The notes: a model not told the origin generated them from the sequence alone. Positions 21,349-30,380 are shown, counted from the first letter of the stretch. The stretch: 64,000 nt of DNA from Methanobrevibacter sp. V74 (GCF_963082495.1 NZ_CAUJAN010000001.1:248001-312000); one strand, 5' to 3'. Numbers and translations: made by a program.

Positions 21349-22029
21349 ATGAAAACCATTGTTGTTATTCCTGCATTTAATGAGCAGGCAACTATTGGAG
21401 GTGTTGTTGAGAAATCACTCCAATATGCTGATGATGTTTTAGTAGTTGATGATGGAAGTAAGGACAATACTTCTGAAATAGCTAAAAATGCTGGTGCATC
21501 TATTATAAAACATCCTACTAATTTTGGAAAAGGTGTTGCACTTAAAGATGCTTTTAACAATGTCGATGGCTATGATGTTGTTGTAACTATTGATGGTGAT
21601 GGACAACATAATCCAGAGGAAATACCTGATTTAGTTAAGCCTATTTTAGAAGGCCGTGCTGATTTTGTAAATGGCAGTAGGTATATTGACGGATTTGAAG
21701 AAAATACTCCGGCTTATAGGCGTGTAGGTCAAAGAGTATTGGATATTGCTACTAATGTTACGGCGGGAACTAGTGTAACTGATTCACAAAGTGGATTTAG
21801 AGCATTTCGGGGCAATACTATTTTTTGCTATAAATTTAGAGATCCCGGTTTTGGAATAGAAAGTGAAATGATTGCTGATGCAGCTGAAAATAATTTAAGG
21901 ATTCTTGAAGTTCCGATAACAGTTAAGTATGATGTTGAAAACTCATCTACTAAAGGGCCGGTCAGTCATGGTGTAGGCGTACTTTTAAAAATTGTTAAAG
22001 ATAAATTTATTAGGATAACTAAAAGATAA
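21349..22029 (+). CDS. GT2 glycosyltransferase, DPM1-like
   Basis: 226 residues and soluble. It begins with VVIPAFNE, has VVDDGSKDNT for nucleotide-sugar binding and DGDGQH, the DxD-type metal site. SDSQSGFRAF-like sequence (TDSQSGFRAF) is characteristic of polyprenyl-phosphate mannose/glucose synthases. No C-terminal membrane helices, so it is the short dolichol-phosphate mannosyltransferase-like type. It starts two bases after the epimerase stop, suggesting co-transcription. It likely loads a sugar onto a lipid carrier for protein or wall glycosylation; the sugar is not predictable. Confidence 0.85.
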   Translation: MKTIVVIPAFNEQATIGGVVEKSLQYADDVLVVDDGSKDNTSEIAKNAGASIIKHPTNFGKGVALKDAFNNVDGYDVVVTIDGDGQHNPEEIPDLVKPILEGRADFVNGSRYIDGFEENTPAYRRVGQRVLDIATNVTAGTSVTDSQSGFRAFRGNTIFCYKFRDPGFGIESEMIADAAENNLRILEVPITVKYDVENSSTKGPVSHGVGVLLKIVKDKFIRITKR

Positions 22030-22031
22030 CT

Positions 22032-23252
22032 ATGCAGAATAGAATTATTCTAAAGACAGGTGAAGAAATTTCCCCATTGGGATTTGGAGCTATGAGATTG
22101 CCATTAAAACATGGTAAAATTGACAGGACTAAAGCAAAAGGATTGATTTATCAGGCTATTGATAGGGGAGTTAATTTTATAGATACTGCTTATTTATATG
22201 GGGATAGTGAAAGCTTTTTAGGTGAAATTCTCACTGACGAGCATGCTGATGTTAAAATTTCCACAAAATTGCCTACAATCAATGTTAGAAAATACGAGGA
22301 TATGGAGAAATTTTTAGAAGAACAGCTTGATCGCCTTCAGAGGGATTGTATTGATTATTATTTTATTCATGCAGTTGATTTAAAGGTTGTTAATAGATTA
22401 CTTAAAAAAGATTTATTTAAATTTATTTCTAAAGCTAAAAGGGAAGGTAAAATAAAATATGTCGGTTTTTCATATCACGGTCCAAAAGAAGAATTCCCAT
22501 TAATTGTTGATGGTTTTGACTGGGATGCTGTAATGGTTCAGTATAATTACTTTGATGAGGATATCCAAGCCGGCATGGAAGGAATCGAGCATGCTGCATC
22601 AAAAGGATTGGGAATTTTTGTAATGGAGCCATTGAAAGGCGGAATTTTAGCTGGAAAAATGCCTGCTGAAGCTGAAGAAATATTTAAAAAGGCAAACCCT
22701 AATAAAAGTAATGCTGAATGGGCTTTAGAATGGGTTTTGAATAATCGCAATGTTACTTGCGTGCTGTCTGGAATGAATAGTTCTGAGCAAATTGAAGAGA
22801 ATTTAAAAGTAGCCGATAATACTCCTCCATTATCTATGAGTTTTGAGGATATGGAAACAGTCGAACTTGTTAAAAGAGTAATGAGAAATTCTTTAAGGAT
22901 TAATTGTTCAATATGCGGATATTGTATGCCCTGTCCTAGAGGAGTCAATATTCCTGAATGCATGAAAATTTACAATGAAAAATATCTATTTGGCCATAAA
23001 GGATTAATCAATCAGTCTTTCCTTGACTATTATCAGTATGTTGGAGGAATCATGGGAAATGCAGGCAATGCGGGTAAATGTAATGGCTGTGGAAAATGTC
23101 TAAGGAAATGTCCTCAAAAATTAGACATTATAAAGGAGCTTAAAAAAGTTGAAAAGGAATTTGAATTTCCCGGAAGCAAATTTGCACTTTCTTTTGTAAT
23201 GAATGTTGGGTTTCCGATTTATAAACATGTAATTAAATTTTTAAATCGTTAA
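22032..23252 (+). CDS. Aldo/keto reductase with 4Fe-4S domain
   Basis: 406 residues. The N-terminal 280 residues are an aldo/keto reductase barrel (LGFGAMRLP, then D-T-A-x-x-Y-G-x-S for the catalytic Asp and Tyr, KISTKLP for the Lys). The C-terminal 120 residues hold two Cys clusters, CSICGYCMPCPRGV and CNGCGKCLRKCP, typical of the ferredoxin-fused aldo/keto reductases of anaerobes. It probably couples a carbonyl/alcohol conversion to iron-sulfur electron transfer. It follows the GT2 gene by two bases but its function may be unrelated. Physiological substrate unknown. Confidence 0.88.
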   Translation: MQNRIILKTGEEISPLGFGAMRLPLKHGKIDRTKAKGLIYQAIDRGVNFIDTAYLYGDSESFLGEILTDEHADVKISTKLPTINVRKYEDMEKFLEEQLDRLQRDCIDYYFIHAVDLKVVNRLLKKDLFKFISKAKREGKIKYVGFSYHGPKEEFPLIVDGFDWDAVMVQYNYFDEDIQAGMEGIEHAASKGLGIFVMEPLKGGILAGKMPAEAEEIFKKANPNKSNAEWALEWVLNNRNVTCVLSGMNSSEQIEENLKVADNTPPLSMSFEDMETVELVKRVMRNSLRINCSICGYCMPCPRGVNIPECMKIYNEKYLFGHKGLINQSFLDYYQYVGGIMGNAGNAGKCNGCGKCLRKCPQKLDIIKELKKVEKEFEFPGSKFALSFVMNVGFPIYKHVIKFLNR

Positions 23253-23310
23253 TTTCATTTTTATATAAAGTTATATATTTTAAAAATAAAAGTATTATTA
23301 AGGTGGAAAA

Positions 23311-23520
23311 ATGAAACTCGAGGAATTATTGGCACCATGTCCTAAATGTGGTTCAAAGGATAAGATTGCTCACAGAAAATTATTAGATAATCACAGGGCT
23401 CATGCTGAGATGGATACTGTAAAATGTGAAGAATGTGGTTACATATTTTTCGTAAATGATGAAATGGATCCTGATGAAAAGAAAAAGTTATTAATGGAAT
23501 TAAATAAAATTTACGGATAA
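23311..23520 (+). CDS. Small Cys-rich protein, putative radical SAM substrate
   Basis: 69 residues. It has two CxxC knuckles (CPKCG near residue 10 and CEECG near residue 42), giving a zinc-ribbon-like layout, separated by a His-rich stretch HRKLLDNHRAHAEMD. The end is charged. The length, pattern and position two bases before a radical SAM/SPASM gene fit the methanogen Cys-rich peptide family I recall as TIGR04165, described as paired with such an enzyme and proposed to be modified by it. GGTGG lies upstream of the ATG. It has no leader peptide of classical lantibiotic type. It might instead be a plain zinc-ribbon protein. Confidence 0.75.
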   Translation: MKLEELLAPCPKCGSKDKIAHRKLLDNHRAHAEMDTVKCEECGYIFFVNDEMDPDEKKKLLMELNKIYG

Positions 23521-23522
23521 AA

Positions 23523-24650
23523 ATGACATTTCATGTAATGGTTATTCCTACCCTTAACTGTCCATCAAGATGCAAATATTGCTGGGGTTCTGAACATAAA
23601 AAAGAAATGATGGATACTGCAATTATTGACCAAATTGCTGATTGGTTAGTTGATTTTAGGGATGATAAAGTTCATTTCACATTCCATGGTGGAGAACCTC
23701 TCCTTGCAGGTTATGACTTTTATGAATATGCTTTAGAAAAACTTTCAAGCTTGGATAATTTTGAAGGATTTTCTCTTCAAAGCAATATTTGGCTTTTGAC
23801 AGAGGAGTTAATTGATTTATTCCTTAGATACAATGTAGTTGTAAGTACAAGTATTGACGGGCCAAAGGAAATTAATGATTTTCAAAGGGGAGTAGGTTAC
23901 TATGATAAAACTATGCATAATTATGAATTAGCTAAAAGCAAAGGTTTAATCATTAACTTTGTCTTAACAGTAACTGATTATTCTAAAGACTTCTCTGATG
24001 AATTATATGATTTTTTCAAAGGAGAAAAAATGAATTTAAAGATTCATGCCGCATTACCTTCTCTAAGGAGAGATAATGCAGATCCATGGGCACTTGATCA
24101 GGAGGAACATGGAAAGCTCTTAATCGATTGGTTGGATAAATACCTTTATGACTTAGATAAATTTACAATAATGGATTTGGATCATATCTGCAGAAGCTCA
24201 CTTAGAAGAAGAGGTACTTTATGCACTTTCGCTGATTGTATTGGAACTACACTGGCTGTAGGTTTTGACGGTTCAATTTATCCTTGCTATCGTTTTGTGG
24301 GAATGCCGGAGTATGTTTTAGGCAATGTTGCCACAAATCCTAGTTTCGATGATTTAAAGTCATCAGATGCATGGGCAAAACTTCAGGAATTCAGAGAATA
24401 TGTTGATGAAAACTGTAAAAAATGCAGGCATGTTAAATATTGTGAAGGGGGATGTCCTTACAATGCTATTGTTGCATATCAAACTCCACAGGCTGTTGAC
24501 CCTCAATGCACCGCATATAAAATGATTTTCAATGATGTTTCTAAAAGAATGAATAAAGAATTTGCTCATTCTGCTTTTGGAATGGGAGCTCCGTCTCCTA
24601 GAAAAAAAGGAGGTGCATTCAGTATAATGGATTTGGCAATGAAACCTTAA
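23523..24650 (+). CDS. Radical SAM/SPASM peptide-modifying enzyme
   Basis: 375 residues. The radical SAM motif is NCPSRCKYCW (CxxxCxxC) at residues about 13-22, followed by the SAM-binding FHGGEPL. The C-terminal third has SPASM-like Cys residues: LCTFADC, YPCYRF, CKKCRHVKYCEGGCPYN and a final Cys, which would hold auxiliary iron-sulfur clusters. Enzymes of this layout modify ribosomal peptides or proteins, for example by thioether, C-C or epimerisation chemistry, and mature sulfatases. I think it belongs with the archaeal TIGR04083/04084-type enzymes. Start and stop nearly abut the Cys-rich gene, so translation is coupled. The conserved-looking Lys/Gly tail (PSPRKKGGAF) has no clear role. 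Confidence 0.85.
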   Translation: MTFHVMVIPTLNCPSRCKYCWGSEHKKEMMDTAIIDQIADWLVDFRDDKVHFTFHGGEPLLAGYDFYEYALEKLSSLDNFEGFSLQSNIWLLTEELIDLFLRYNVVVSTSIDGPKEINDFQRGVGYYDKTMHNYELAKSKGLIINFVLTVTDYSKDFSDELYDFFKGEKMNLKIHAALPSLRRDNADPWALDQEEHGKLLIDWLDKYLYDLDKFTIMDLDHICRSSLRRRGTLCTFADCIGTTLAVGFDGSIYPCYRFVGMPEYVLGNVATNPSFDDLKSSDAWAKLQEFREYVDENCKKCRHVKYCEGGCPYNAIVAYQTPQAVDPQCTAYKMIFNDVSKRMNKEFAHSAFGMGAPSPRKKGGAFSIMDLAMKP

Positions 24651-25080
24651 TTATTCTATTAGATTAAACTTTTCTTTGAGCTTTGTTTTTTCATGTTGAA
24701 GTGTTGTGCTTCTACTATAGTTGAATCTTCTTTTTATTACAAATACTGTGTGTTCTACATTTATCTTTCTTGCATATGACCTTCCAGAAGGTTGTGCTAT
24801 TTAGCATATAATGTCCGGTTTTCGCAATTTTTTTAAAAGTATTTGGTCAAATGCATCTGTTTTTCATTTATGCATTATATTAGGTTTTTTCTGAATCAGA
24901 TGATATGTCTGATAATATATAATGTGATTTATATGATTTTAATTGTCTCATGGATGGTATTGTGCATTGTATTTTGGATATTTATTCGCTGCTTAATTTA
25001 TCATTCTTGTGTCGGATATTCTTAAGAAGAATTTCTGGATTGCTGTAATGGGAGTAGCTTCGTAAGTTTCAAAAATCTGG
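24651..25080 (-). pseudogene. Decayed DDE transposase (C-terminal part)
   Basis: Reading the minus strand gives transposase-like pieces in different frames, broken by stops. In order they are RQLKSYKSHYILSDISSDSE, then DAFDQILLKKIAKTGHY, then ARKINVEHTVFVIKRRFNYS, ending at a TAA at 24651-24653. These resemble the last third of IS4/IS5-type DDE transposases (the DKxYDSE, GHYRLNS and VE-x-x-FVIKR-x-FN regions). At least one frameshift and several stops are visible and the N-terminal half is missing. The plus-strand reading frame at 24843-25025 is a shadow. Exact IS family not determinable by eye. Confidence 0.7.
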
Positions 25081-25201
25081 TTATTTTATCTTAAACTTCC
25101 AAAATTTTTATTATTTCAATATAAACGATTTATTGGCATTAGATTATTAAAGTTGCCTTCATATAAATAAAAGTTTTAAATGAAAAATTATTTAAAGTGA
25201 A

Positions 25202-25223
25202 ATCACACAAGTTTTTGAAAGAG
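25202..25223 (+). repeat. 22-bp exact repeat of 16909-16930
   Basis: ATCACACAAGTTTTTGAAAG and two more bases match 16909-16930 exactly. The repeat lies upstream of the 5' side of the decayed transposase, so it may be the terminal repeat of the dead insertion sequence. A weak inverted partner (TTTCAAAAA) is present near 25066. Confidence 0.55.
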
Positions 25224-25277
25224 TCATGATTTCTACAAGGTCAAACTTTATATATTCCTTTTTTTATAATTAATAAT

Positions 25278-25438
25278 AGTAATACTGAGTATTTAAATAA
25301 ATTCAAAAAAAGTAATACTTTTTGGCTGTGAGTAATTACTTTTTGATTTTTTTTAATTGTTTCCTTATTGGTGGGGTTACCTTTAAAAAAATTTTAAGTA
25401 ATACTGAGTATTTAAATAAATTCAAAAAAAGTAATACT
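25278..25438 (+). promoter_or_regulatory. Duplicated promoter/operator of the metal ATPase
   Basis: A 42-bp block at 25278-25319 is repeated exactly at 25397-25438. Each copy contains the palindrome AATACTGAGTATT (25281-25293 and 25400-25412), which overlaps a TATA-like TATTTAAATA, and each block begins and ends with AGTAATACT. The second copy is correctly placed for a transcript with a short leader to GTG 25454. A palindrome over the TATA box suggests repression by a small dimeric metal-sensing regulator (inference). Confidence 0.65.
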
Positions 25439-25453
25439 AAAGAGGGTGTTAAT

Positions 25454-27502
25454 GTGATTGATGAAATAACAGATTTATTATTTGGATTAAATATGACTAT
25501 TATTTCAGGTATATTTCTATTGATTGCAATTGTTTTCATGATTTTTGGAATTGACACACCAGTTTACTTAAACCCGGCATGGGGAACAGTAATTATAAGT
25601 GGTATTCCAATGTTACTTTTAGCTTTAACAAGATTAATCCGTGAAAGATGGATTTCTTCAGCATTACTTATTGCAATAGCTATGGTAGCTTCACTTTTCA
25701 TTGGTGAAATATTTGCAGCCGGAGAAGTTGCTTGGATTATGGCATTAGGAGCATTATTAGAAGATTGGACTGTTAAAAGAGCTAAAAAAGGTTTAAGGAA
25801 TCTTATTGATTTAACTCCGCAAACAGGTAGGAAAATTGTTGGGGGAGTTGAAAAAGTTGTTCCTGTTGAAGATATAAAAATTGGGGATACTTTAAGAATA
25901 CTTCCTGGTGAAAGTGTACCTGTTGATGGGGAGATAATAAATGGCGCTTCTTCACTTGACCAATCAATTATGACTGGAGAATCTTTACCGATTGATAAGG
26001 GAATGGGTGATGAAGTATTTTGTGGAACCATGAATATGTATGGAGCTATTGATATTGAAGCTACAAGTTTAGGTGAAAATTCATCACTTCAAAAATTAAT
26101 TGATCTTGTAAAATCTGCTGATGAAAAACAAGCTCCAACCCAAAGAATTGCAGATAAATGGGCAACTTGGTTAGTTCCTGTTGCATTAATGATAGCTATT
26201 GTTGCATGGTTGGCAACTGGCAATATTGAAAGGGGAGTGACTGTTTTAGTAGTATTCTGTCCATGTGCACTGATACTTGCTACACCAACAGCAATCATGG
26301 CCGCTATTGGTCAGGCAACAAAATATGGGGTATTAATAAAGTCTGGTGAAGCTTTAGAAACCTTAGGTGGATTAAATACTTTGGTATTCGATAAAACTGG
26401 TACTTTAACTTATGGGGATTTGGAAGTTTCTGATGTTATATCTGTAAATGTTGATTTAAATGAATTTGATTTGCTTAAGATTGCTGCATCATGTGAGAAA
26501 TTAAGTGAGCATCCATTAGCTAAAGCAGTTGTCAATAAGGCTCATGAAGCGAAAATTGATATTGAAGAGCCCCAAAGCTTTAAAATGTATCCTGGAAAGG
26601 GTGTTGCATGTCTAAATTCTTACGGCAGTATATATGCTGGAAACTCCAAATTCTTATTGGAAAATAAAATCGATGTTGATGTGGATAGTTATTTGGATGC
26701 ACTAAAAAACGAAGGGAAAGCTTCAATTATCATTGCATTAAATGGCCAAATTGTTGGATTAATTGGTTTGTCTGATGTAATTCGTGAAGATTCTAAAAGC
26801 ATGATTGATAAGTTACATGAATTAGGTACTGAAACTGTAGTGCTTACAGGAGATAATGCGGAAACTGCTAATTATTTTGCTTCACAGGTGGGAATTGGTA
26901 AAGTTTATGGAAATTTACTTCCAGAAGAAAAACTTGAATGGATTGAAAAACTTAAAAGTGAAGATAAAAAAGTCTGCATGATTGGTGACGGTGTTAATGA
27001 TGCACCTGCACTTAAAACTGCTGATGTAAGTGTAGCTATGGGGTCTGTTGGAAGTGATGTAGCTATTGAAGCAGCAGATATTGCTCTTTTAGGTGATGAT
27101 ATAGGAAAAATCTCCTATCTTAAAAAGTTGTCCAATTCCACATTATTTACAATTAAGGTAAATATTGCACTTTCAATGACAATTAATGCATTGGCAATTA
27201 TATGCTCTATTCTTGGTTTGCTGAATCCAGTTACAGGAGCAATTGTTCACAATGCAGGGTCATGTCTTGTAGTTTTAAATGCAGCATTGTTGTATGACAG
27301 GCATTTTGATGATTCAATTAAAAAAATCGATTCAGAAAATGTAGAACATAATCATTATCACTATCACAATGATGGTGAGCACACTCATTCTCATGAAGGT
27401 ATTGAGATATTGGATGAAATTAAAACTGAAAATGGAATAAAACATATGCATTTTCACAAACATGCTTTAAATAGAGAAAGTTGTGAATTATATCACAACT
27501 AA
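25454..27502 (+). CDS. P1B-type heavy-metal ATPase
   Basis: 682 residues from GTG 25454, which has GAGGGTG upstream. The longer frame back to TTG 25322 runs through the duplicated promoter and is unlikely to be translated. It pumps metal ions across the membrane using ATP. Features in order: N-terminal membrane helices, the actuator TGES motif (MTGESLP), the CPC metal site in FCPCALILATPTA (about residue 268), DKTGTLT phosphorylation site (about 313), the HP motif SEHPLAKA, GDGVNDAPAL, and final helices containing HNAGSCLVVLNAAL. The last 60 residues are His-rich (HNHYHYHNDGEHTHSH), a probable metal sensor. There is no N-terminal CxxC domain. Zinc, cadmium, cobalt or copper are all possible. 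Confidence 0.88.
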   Translation: MIDEITDLLFGLNMTIISGIFLLIAIVFMIFGIDTPVYLNPAWGTVIISGIPMLLLALTRLIRERWISSALLIAIAMVASLFIGEIFAAGEVAWIMALGALLEDWTVKRAKKGLRNLIDLTPQTGRKIVGGVEKVVPVEDIKIGDTLRILPGESVPVDGEIINGASSLDQSIMTGESLPIDKGMGDEVFCGTMNMYGAIDIEATSLGENSSLQKLIDLVKSADEKQAPTQRIADKWATWLVPVALMIAIVAWLATGNIERGVTVLVVFCPCALILATPTAIMAAIGQATKYGVLIKSGEALETLGGLNTLVFDKTGTLTYGDLEVSDVISVNVDLNEFDLLKIAASCEKLSEHPLAKAVVNKAHEAKIDIEEPQSFKMYPGKGVACLNSYGSIYAGNSKFLLENKIDVDVDSYLDALKNEGKASIIIALNGQIVGLIGLSDVIREDSKSMIDKLHELGTETVVLTGDNAETANYFASQVGIGKVYGNLLPEEKLEWIEKLKSEDKKVCMIGDGVNDAPALKTADVSVAMGSVGSDVAIEAADIALLGDDIGKISYLKKLSNSTLFTIKVNIALSMTINALAIICSILGLLNPVTGAIVHNAGSCLVVLNAALLYDRHFDDSIKKIDSENVEHNHYHYHNDGEHTHSHEGIEILDEIKTENGIKHMHFHKHALNRESCELYHN

Positions 27503-27650
27503 TTTTTATTTTTTATACTTTTTTACATATTTTATTATTTTTTTTATTAACTGTTCATTTGTAAAATTTAAATATCATTATAATTCATTAACATTTATAA
27601 AGTATGCTTAACATAAATAGTTACATTATTTTATTTAATGGGGATAAAAC

Positions 27651-28553
27651 ATGTTAACATCTGTTCAAAAAGAAATTTTACAAACATTAATTAATTTATA
27701 TCAATCTTCTAAGGGTAAGTCTATTAAGGGTGAAGATATTGCAGAAGTTATGAGTAGGAATCCAGGTACGATTCGCAATCAGATGCAATCTTTAAGAAGT
27801 TTAAGTTTAGTTAAAGGAGTTCCCGGTCCCAGAGGAGGATATAAGCCAACAATTGAGGCATATCATGCTTTAAATATTTCAGTTTCTGATAATGATTCTA
27901 CTGTTCCTATTTATATAAATGGTGAAAGATTGGATGATATTTCTGTTGCCAAAATCGAGTTTACAAGTATCCCTCAACCTACCGAATGTGAAGCCGCAAT
28001 AAAAGTTTTAGGAAGTATTAAGAACTTGCATTTGGGGGATGAAATAAGAATCGGCCCCACACCTGTTAATAACTTGGGGGTACTAGGTACAATCGTCGGT
28101 AGAGATGATATGGACAATATCTTGTTGGTTGATACAACAACCATAAGAAGCATCCCTAAATTAACTGTTGGAGATATTGCAAGTCGTAGTGTAATCTCAT
28201 TCACTGTAGATTGCTCTATTAAAGATGCGGCGAAAAAATTATCTGAAAATAAAATTGATGGCGCACCGGTTATTAAAGACGATAAGGTAGTGGGCGTGTT
28301 TACTTTAACTGATTTGGTAAATGCAATAGCTAATGATGAAGAAGAGAGTACTGTTGGTGATTTGATGTCAACAAATGTAGTTATTGTTAATGAAAATTTA
28401 AAGATAGCAAATGCTATTGAGGTAATGCTTAAAAAATCTATTTCTAGATTAATCATCGCCGATAATAATCAGGTTTTACTCGGAATTGTCACAAGAACAG
28501 ATTTAATTGACAGCATAACAAATTTAAAACAATTCCCAATTATTACTAATTAA
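27651..28553 (+). CDS. CBS-domain transcriptional regulator
   Basis: 300 residues. Residues 1-75 form a winged helix (QKEILQTLINLY, then NPGTIRNQMQSLRSL and GPRGGYKPT at the wing) like the DUF293/Rrf2-type domain found in archaea. A middle domain (about 80-170) of unclear fold follows. The C-terminal 130 residues contain two CBS motifs (DCSIKDAAKKLSENKIDGAP and the NENLKIANAIEVML repeat), which usually bind adenine nucleotides or SAM. It is probably a cytoplasmic regulator sensing energy state. GGGGAT precedes the ATG. It is followed eight bases later by deoxyhypusine synthase. Targets unknown. Confidence 0.82.
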   Translation: MLTSVQKEILQTLINLYQSSKGKSIKGEDIAEVMSRNPGTIRNQMQSLRSLSLVKGVPGPRGGYKPTIEAYHALNISVSDNDSTVPIYINGERLDDISVAKIEFTSIPQPTECEAAIKVLGSIKNLHLGDEIRIGPTPVNNLGVLGTIVGRDDMDNILLVDTTTIRSIPKLTVGDIASRSVISFTVDCSIKDAAKKLSENKIDGAPVIKDDKVVGVFTLTDLVNAIANDEEESTVGDLMSTNVVIVNENLKIANAIEVMLKKSISRLIIADNNQVLLGIVTRTDLIDSITNLKQFPIITN

Positions 28554-28561
28554 GTGATTTA

Positions 28562-29485
28562 ATGAAAGTTAACCAAATAAATGTTGCTCAAGATATGAAA
28601 ATATCTGATTTAGTTAGCCAATTTGATAAATCCGGTGTTTTAGGTGCAGGCAGAGTTGGAAGAGCTTGTAATATTTTAACCGATATGATTCAAGATGATG
28701 AAATGAAGGTATTCATGAGTCTTGGAGGTCCTTTAATTCCTGGAGGCATGAGAAATATTGTAACTCAAATGATTCGTGAAGGGCATGTTGATTTAATTGT
28801 ATCTAGTGGAGCAAATATTACTCATGATTTGCTTGAAGCGTTTGGAGGAGCACATTATCGCCATGAAGGAAAAGACGATGAAGAGCTAAATGAAGAGGGT
28901 ATCGGAAGAATTGCCGATATTAATGTCGGATCCGATGATTTCACTGTTTTTGAAAGTGAAATAATTAAGATATTTGATAATATATCCTCTACTAAAAGCC
29001 ATATTTCAATTCAGGAACTGCTCTATGAAATCGGATTATTAATAGATGATGATTCTTCATTTGTCGCAACCGCTGCAGAAAATAAAATTCCTATTTTCGC
29101 TCCGGGTTTGATTGATTCTATGATGGGTTTGCAATTATGGATATTTAATCAGGATCATGACTTTGTAGTTGATGCGGTTGCCGATATGCATTATTTGTCG
29201 GATATTGTTTTCGAAGCTCCTAAAGTTGGAGCAATCCTTTTAGGGGGAGGTCTTACTAAACACTACACCTTGGCATCTAATGTTATAAAAGGCGGTTTGG
29301 ATGCTGCTATTCAAATTACAATGGACAGACCAGAAGCGGGTAGTTTGGGAGGTGCTCCTCTTGAAGAAGCCAAATCATGGGCTAAGGCAAGATGTGGTTC
29401 TAGTCTAGCAAGTGTTGTTGGAGATGTAACTGTAATTTTCCCATTAATATATGCAGCGGCCTTAGATAAAATTTCAAGTGATTAA
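28562..29485 (+). CDS. dys: Deoxyhypusine synthase
   Basis: 307 residues. It transfers the aminobutyl group of spermidine to a Lys of the translation factor aIF5A using NAD. Recognisable parts are SLGGPLIPGGMR near the N-terminus, VSSGANITHDL, the GGGLTKHY region and EEAKSWAKAR, where the catalytic Lys of the family sits. Length is normal for archaeal enzymes. ATG follows a GTGATTTA sequence. Stop is immediately followed by the next ATG, indicating an operon with the regulator upstream and the membrane protein downstream. Confidence 0.93.
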   Translation: MKVNQINVAQDMKISDLVSQFDKSGVLGAGRVGRACNILTDMIQDDEMKVFMSLGGPLIPGGMRNIVTQMIREGHVDLIVSSGANITHDLLEAFGGAHYRHEGKDDEELNEEGIGRIADINVGSDDFTVFESEIIKIFDNISSTKSHISIQELLYEIGLLIDDDSSFVATAAENKIPIFAPGLIDSMMGLQLWIFNQDHDFVVDAVADMHYLSDIVFEAPKVGAILLGGGLTKHYTLASNVIKGGLDAAIQITMDRPEAGSLGGAPLEEAKSWAKARCGSSLASVVGDVTVIFPLIYAAALDKISSD

Positions 29486-30013
29486 ATGAGTTATATTATT
29501 TTAGCAATTTTATTCTTGTTATCCGGATTTTTCATGAAATATTCAGATGATTTATTTGATGTAAATCATGATGTATTGTTAGCCAGTGTCTATGGCATAT
29601 TATGTGGTTTGGTTTCAGCTTTTGCAACTGTAAGTGATGCTGGATCAGCTTACATGTTTATGGCGATTCTGATAGGTAATTTAATCGCCTTTAAAGTTGA
29701 TGGCATTCATCATATTATTACACTTATTGTATTTATAATAATTTGTCTGATATGTGGAATTCCAGATTTAAGTTTAGTTATTTTATTAACTTGTATTCTA
29801 GCGGCACTTTCAGATGAAGTAGGTCATGAAACTATTTCTAAAATCTCAGATAATGTTTTTTTAAATCTATTTTTTGAATATAGATTTGTAATGAAAATAA
29901 TAATATTTCTACTTGGAGTTTTCGGAGCATTTGATATTTCAGTATTTATTTACTTCATATTCTTTGAAGTGGCTTATGAAATTGCAGCGATTGTTTTTGA
30001 AAATTTAAATTAA
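29486..30013 (+). CDS. Conserved membrane protein, unknown function
   Basis: 175 residues with about six hydrophobic segments, beginning MSYIILAILFLLSGFFMKYSD and including LIVFIIICLICG and IIIFLLGVFGAF. A few charged residues (SDEVGHETISKISD) form a conserved-looking loop. I do not recognise a named family; the arrangement resembles small archaeal integral membrane proteins. It begins directly after the deoxyhypusine synthase stop, so it is likely cotranscribed. A T/A-rich stretch after the stop faces the convergent gene and may end both transcripts. Confidence 0.75.
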   Translation: MSYIILAILFLLSGFFMKYSDDLFDVNHDVLLASVYGILCGLVSAFATVSDAGSAYMFMAILIGNLIAFKVDGIHHIITLIVFIIICLICGIPDLSLVILLTCILAALSDEVGHETISKISDNVFLNLFFEYRFVMKIIIFLLGVFGAFDISVFIYFIFFEVAYEIAAIVFENLN

Positions 30014-30059
30014 AAAAAAGTTAAAAAAGGAATTAAAAAAATTAATTTATAATTCTTAT

Positions 30060-30302
30060 TTATTCAATTTCAATACCCATTCTACCAGCTACTCTTGCGA
30101 GTAATATGGTAATAATTACCGCTACAATAGTCACTACAATAGCATAAGTGAATAAACTTGGAAGAGCATCTCCAGCTCCGATAACGGATTCAATTAATTT
30201 TTGAATTGCTTCATTCCATGCTAAACCTGCAACGAATGCAAATGCAGTAGTAATTAAAGTAAGAATGGTTTCCATAATTAATTTTCCTACTTCTGATGCC
30301 AT
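30060..30302 (-). CDS. DUF5654 family small membrane protein
   Basis: 80 residues. Two hydrophobic helices (TILTLITTAFAFVAGLAW and the YAIVVTIVAVIITILLARVAG segment) flank a short loop with the NEAIQKLIESVI motif. This matches the small DUF5654 proteins of archaea as I remember them. Function is unknown. It is transcribed alone from the minus strand; the gap to pyrF (also minus) is 78 bp, so it may be read independently. GAGGCAGAAAT-like sequence precedes the ATG. Confidence 0.72.
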   Translation of the reverse strand: MASEVGKLIMETILTLITTAFAFVAGLAWNEAIQKLIESVIGAGDALPSLFTYAIVVTIVAVIITILLARVAGRMGIEIE

Positions 30303-30380
30303 ATTTCTGCCTCTATTTAATAATTTTTTATAAAGTTCTAAAGAACATTAATACTTTTATTTTTCTTAATTAAAATAGGT

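Noticed and set aside
24843-25025. 60-residue plus-strand hydrophobic ORF
   Set aside because: It lies antisense to the decayed transposase, has no ribosome binding site and no recognisable family.
25322-25453. N-terminal extension of the metal ATPase from TTG 25322
   Set aside because: The extension would encode the duplicated promoter block; GTG 25454 has a better ribosome binding site.
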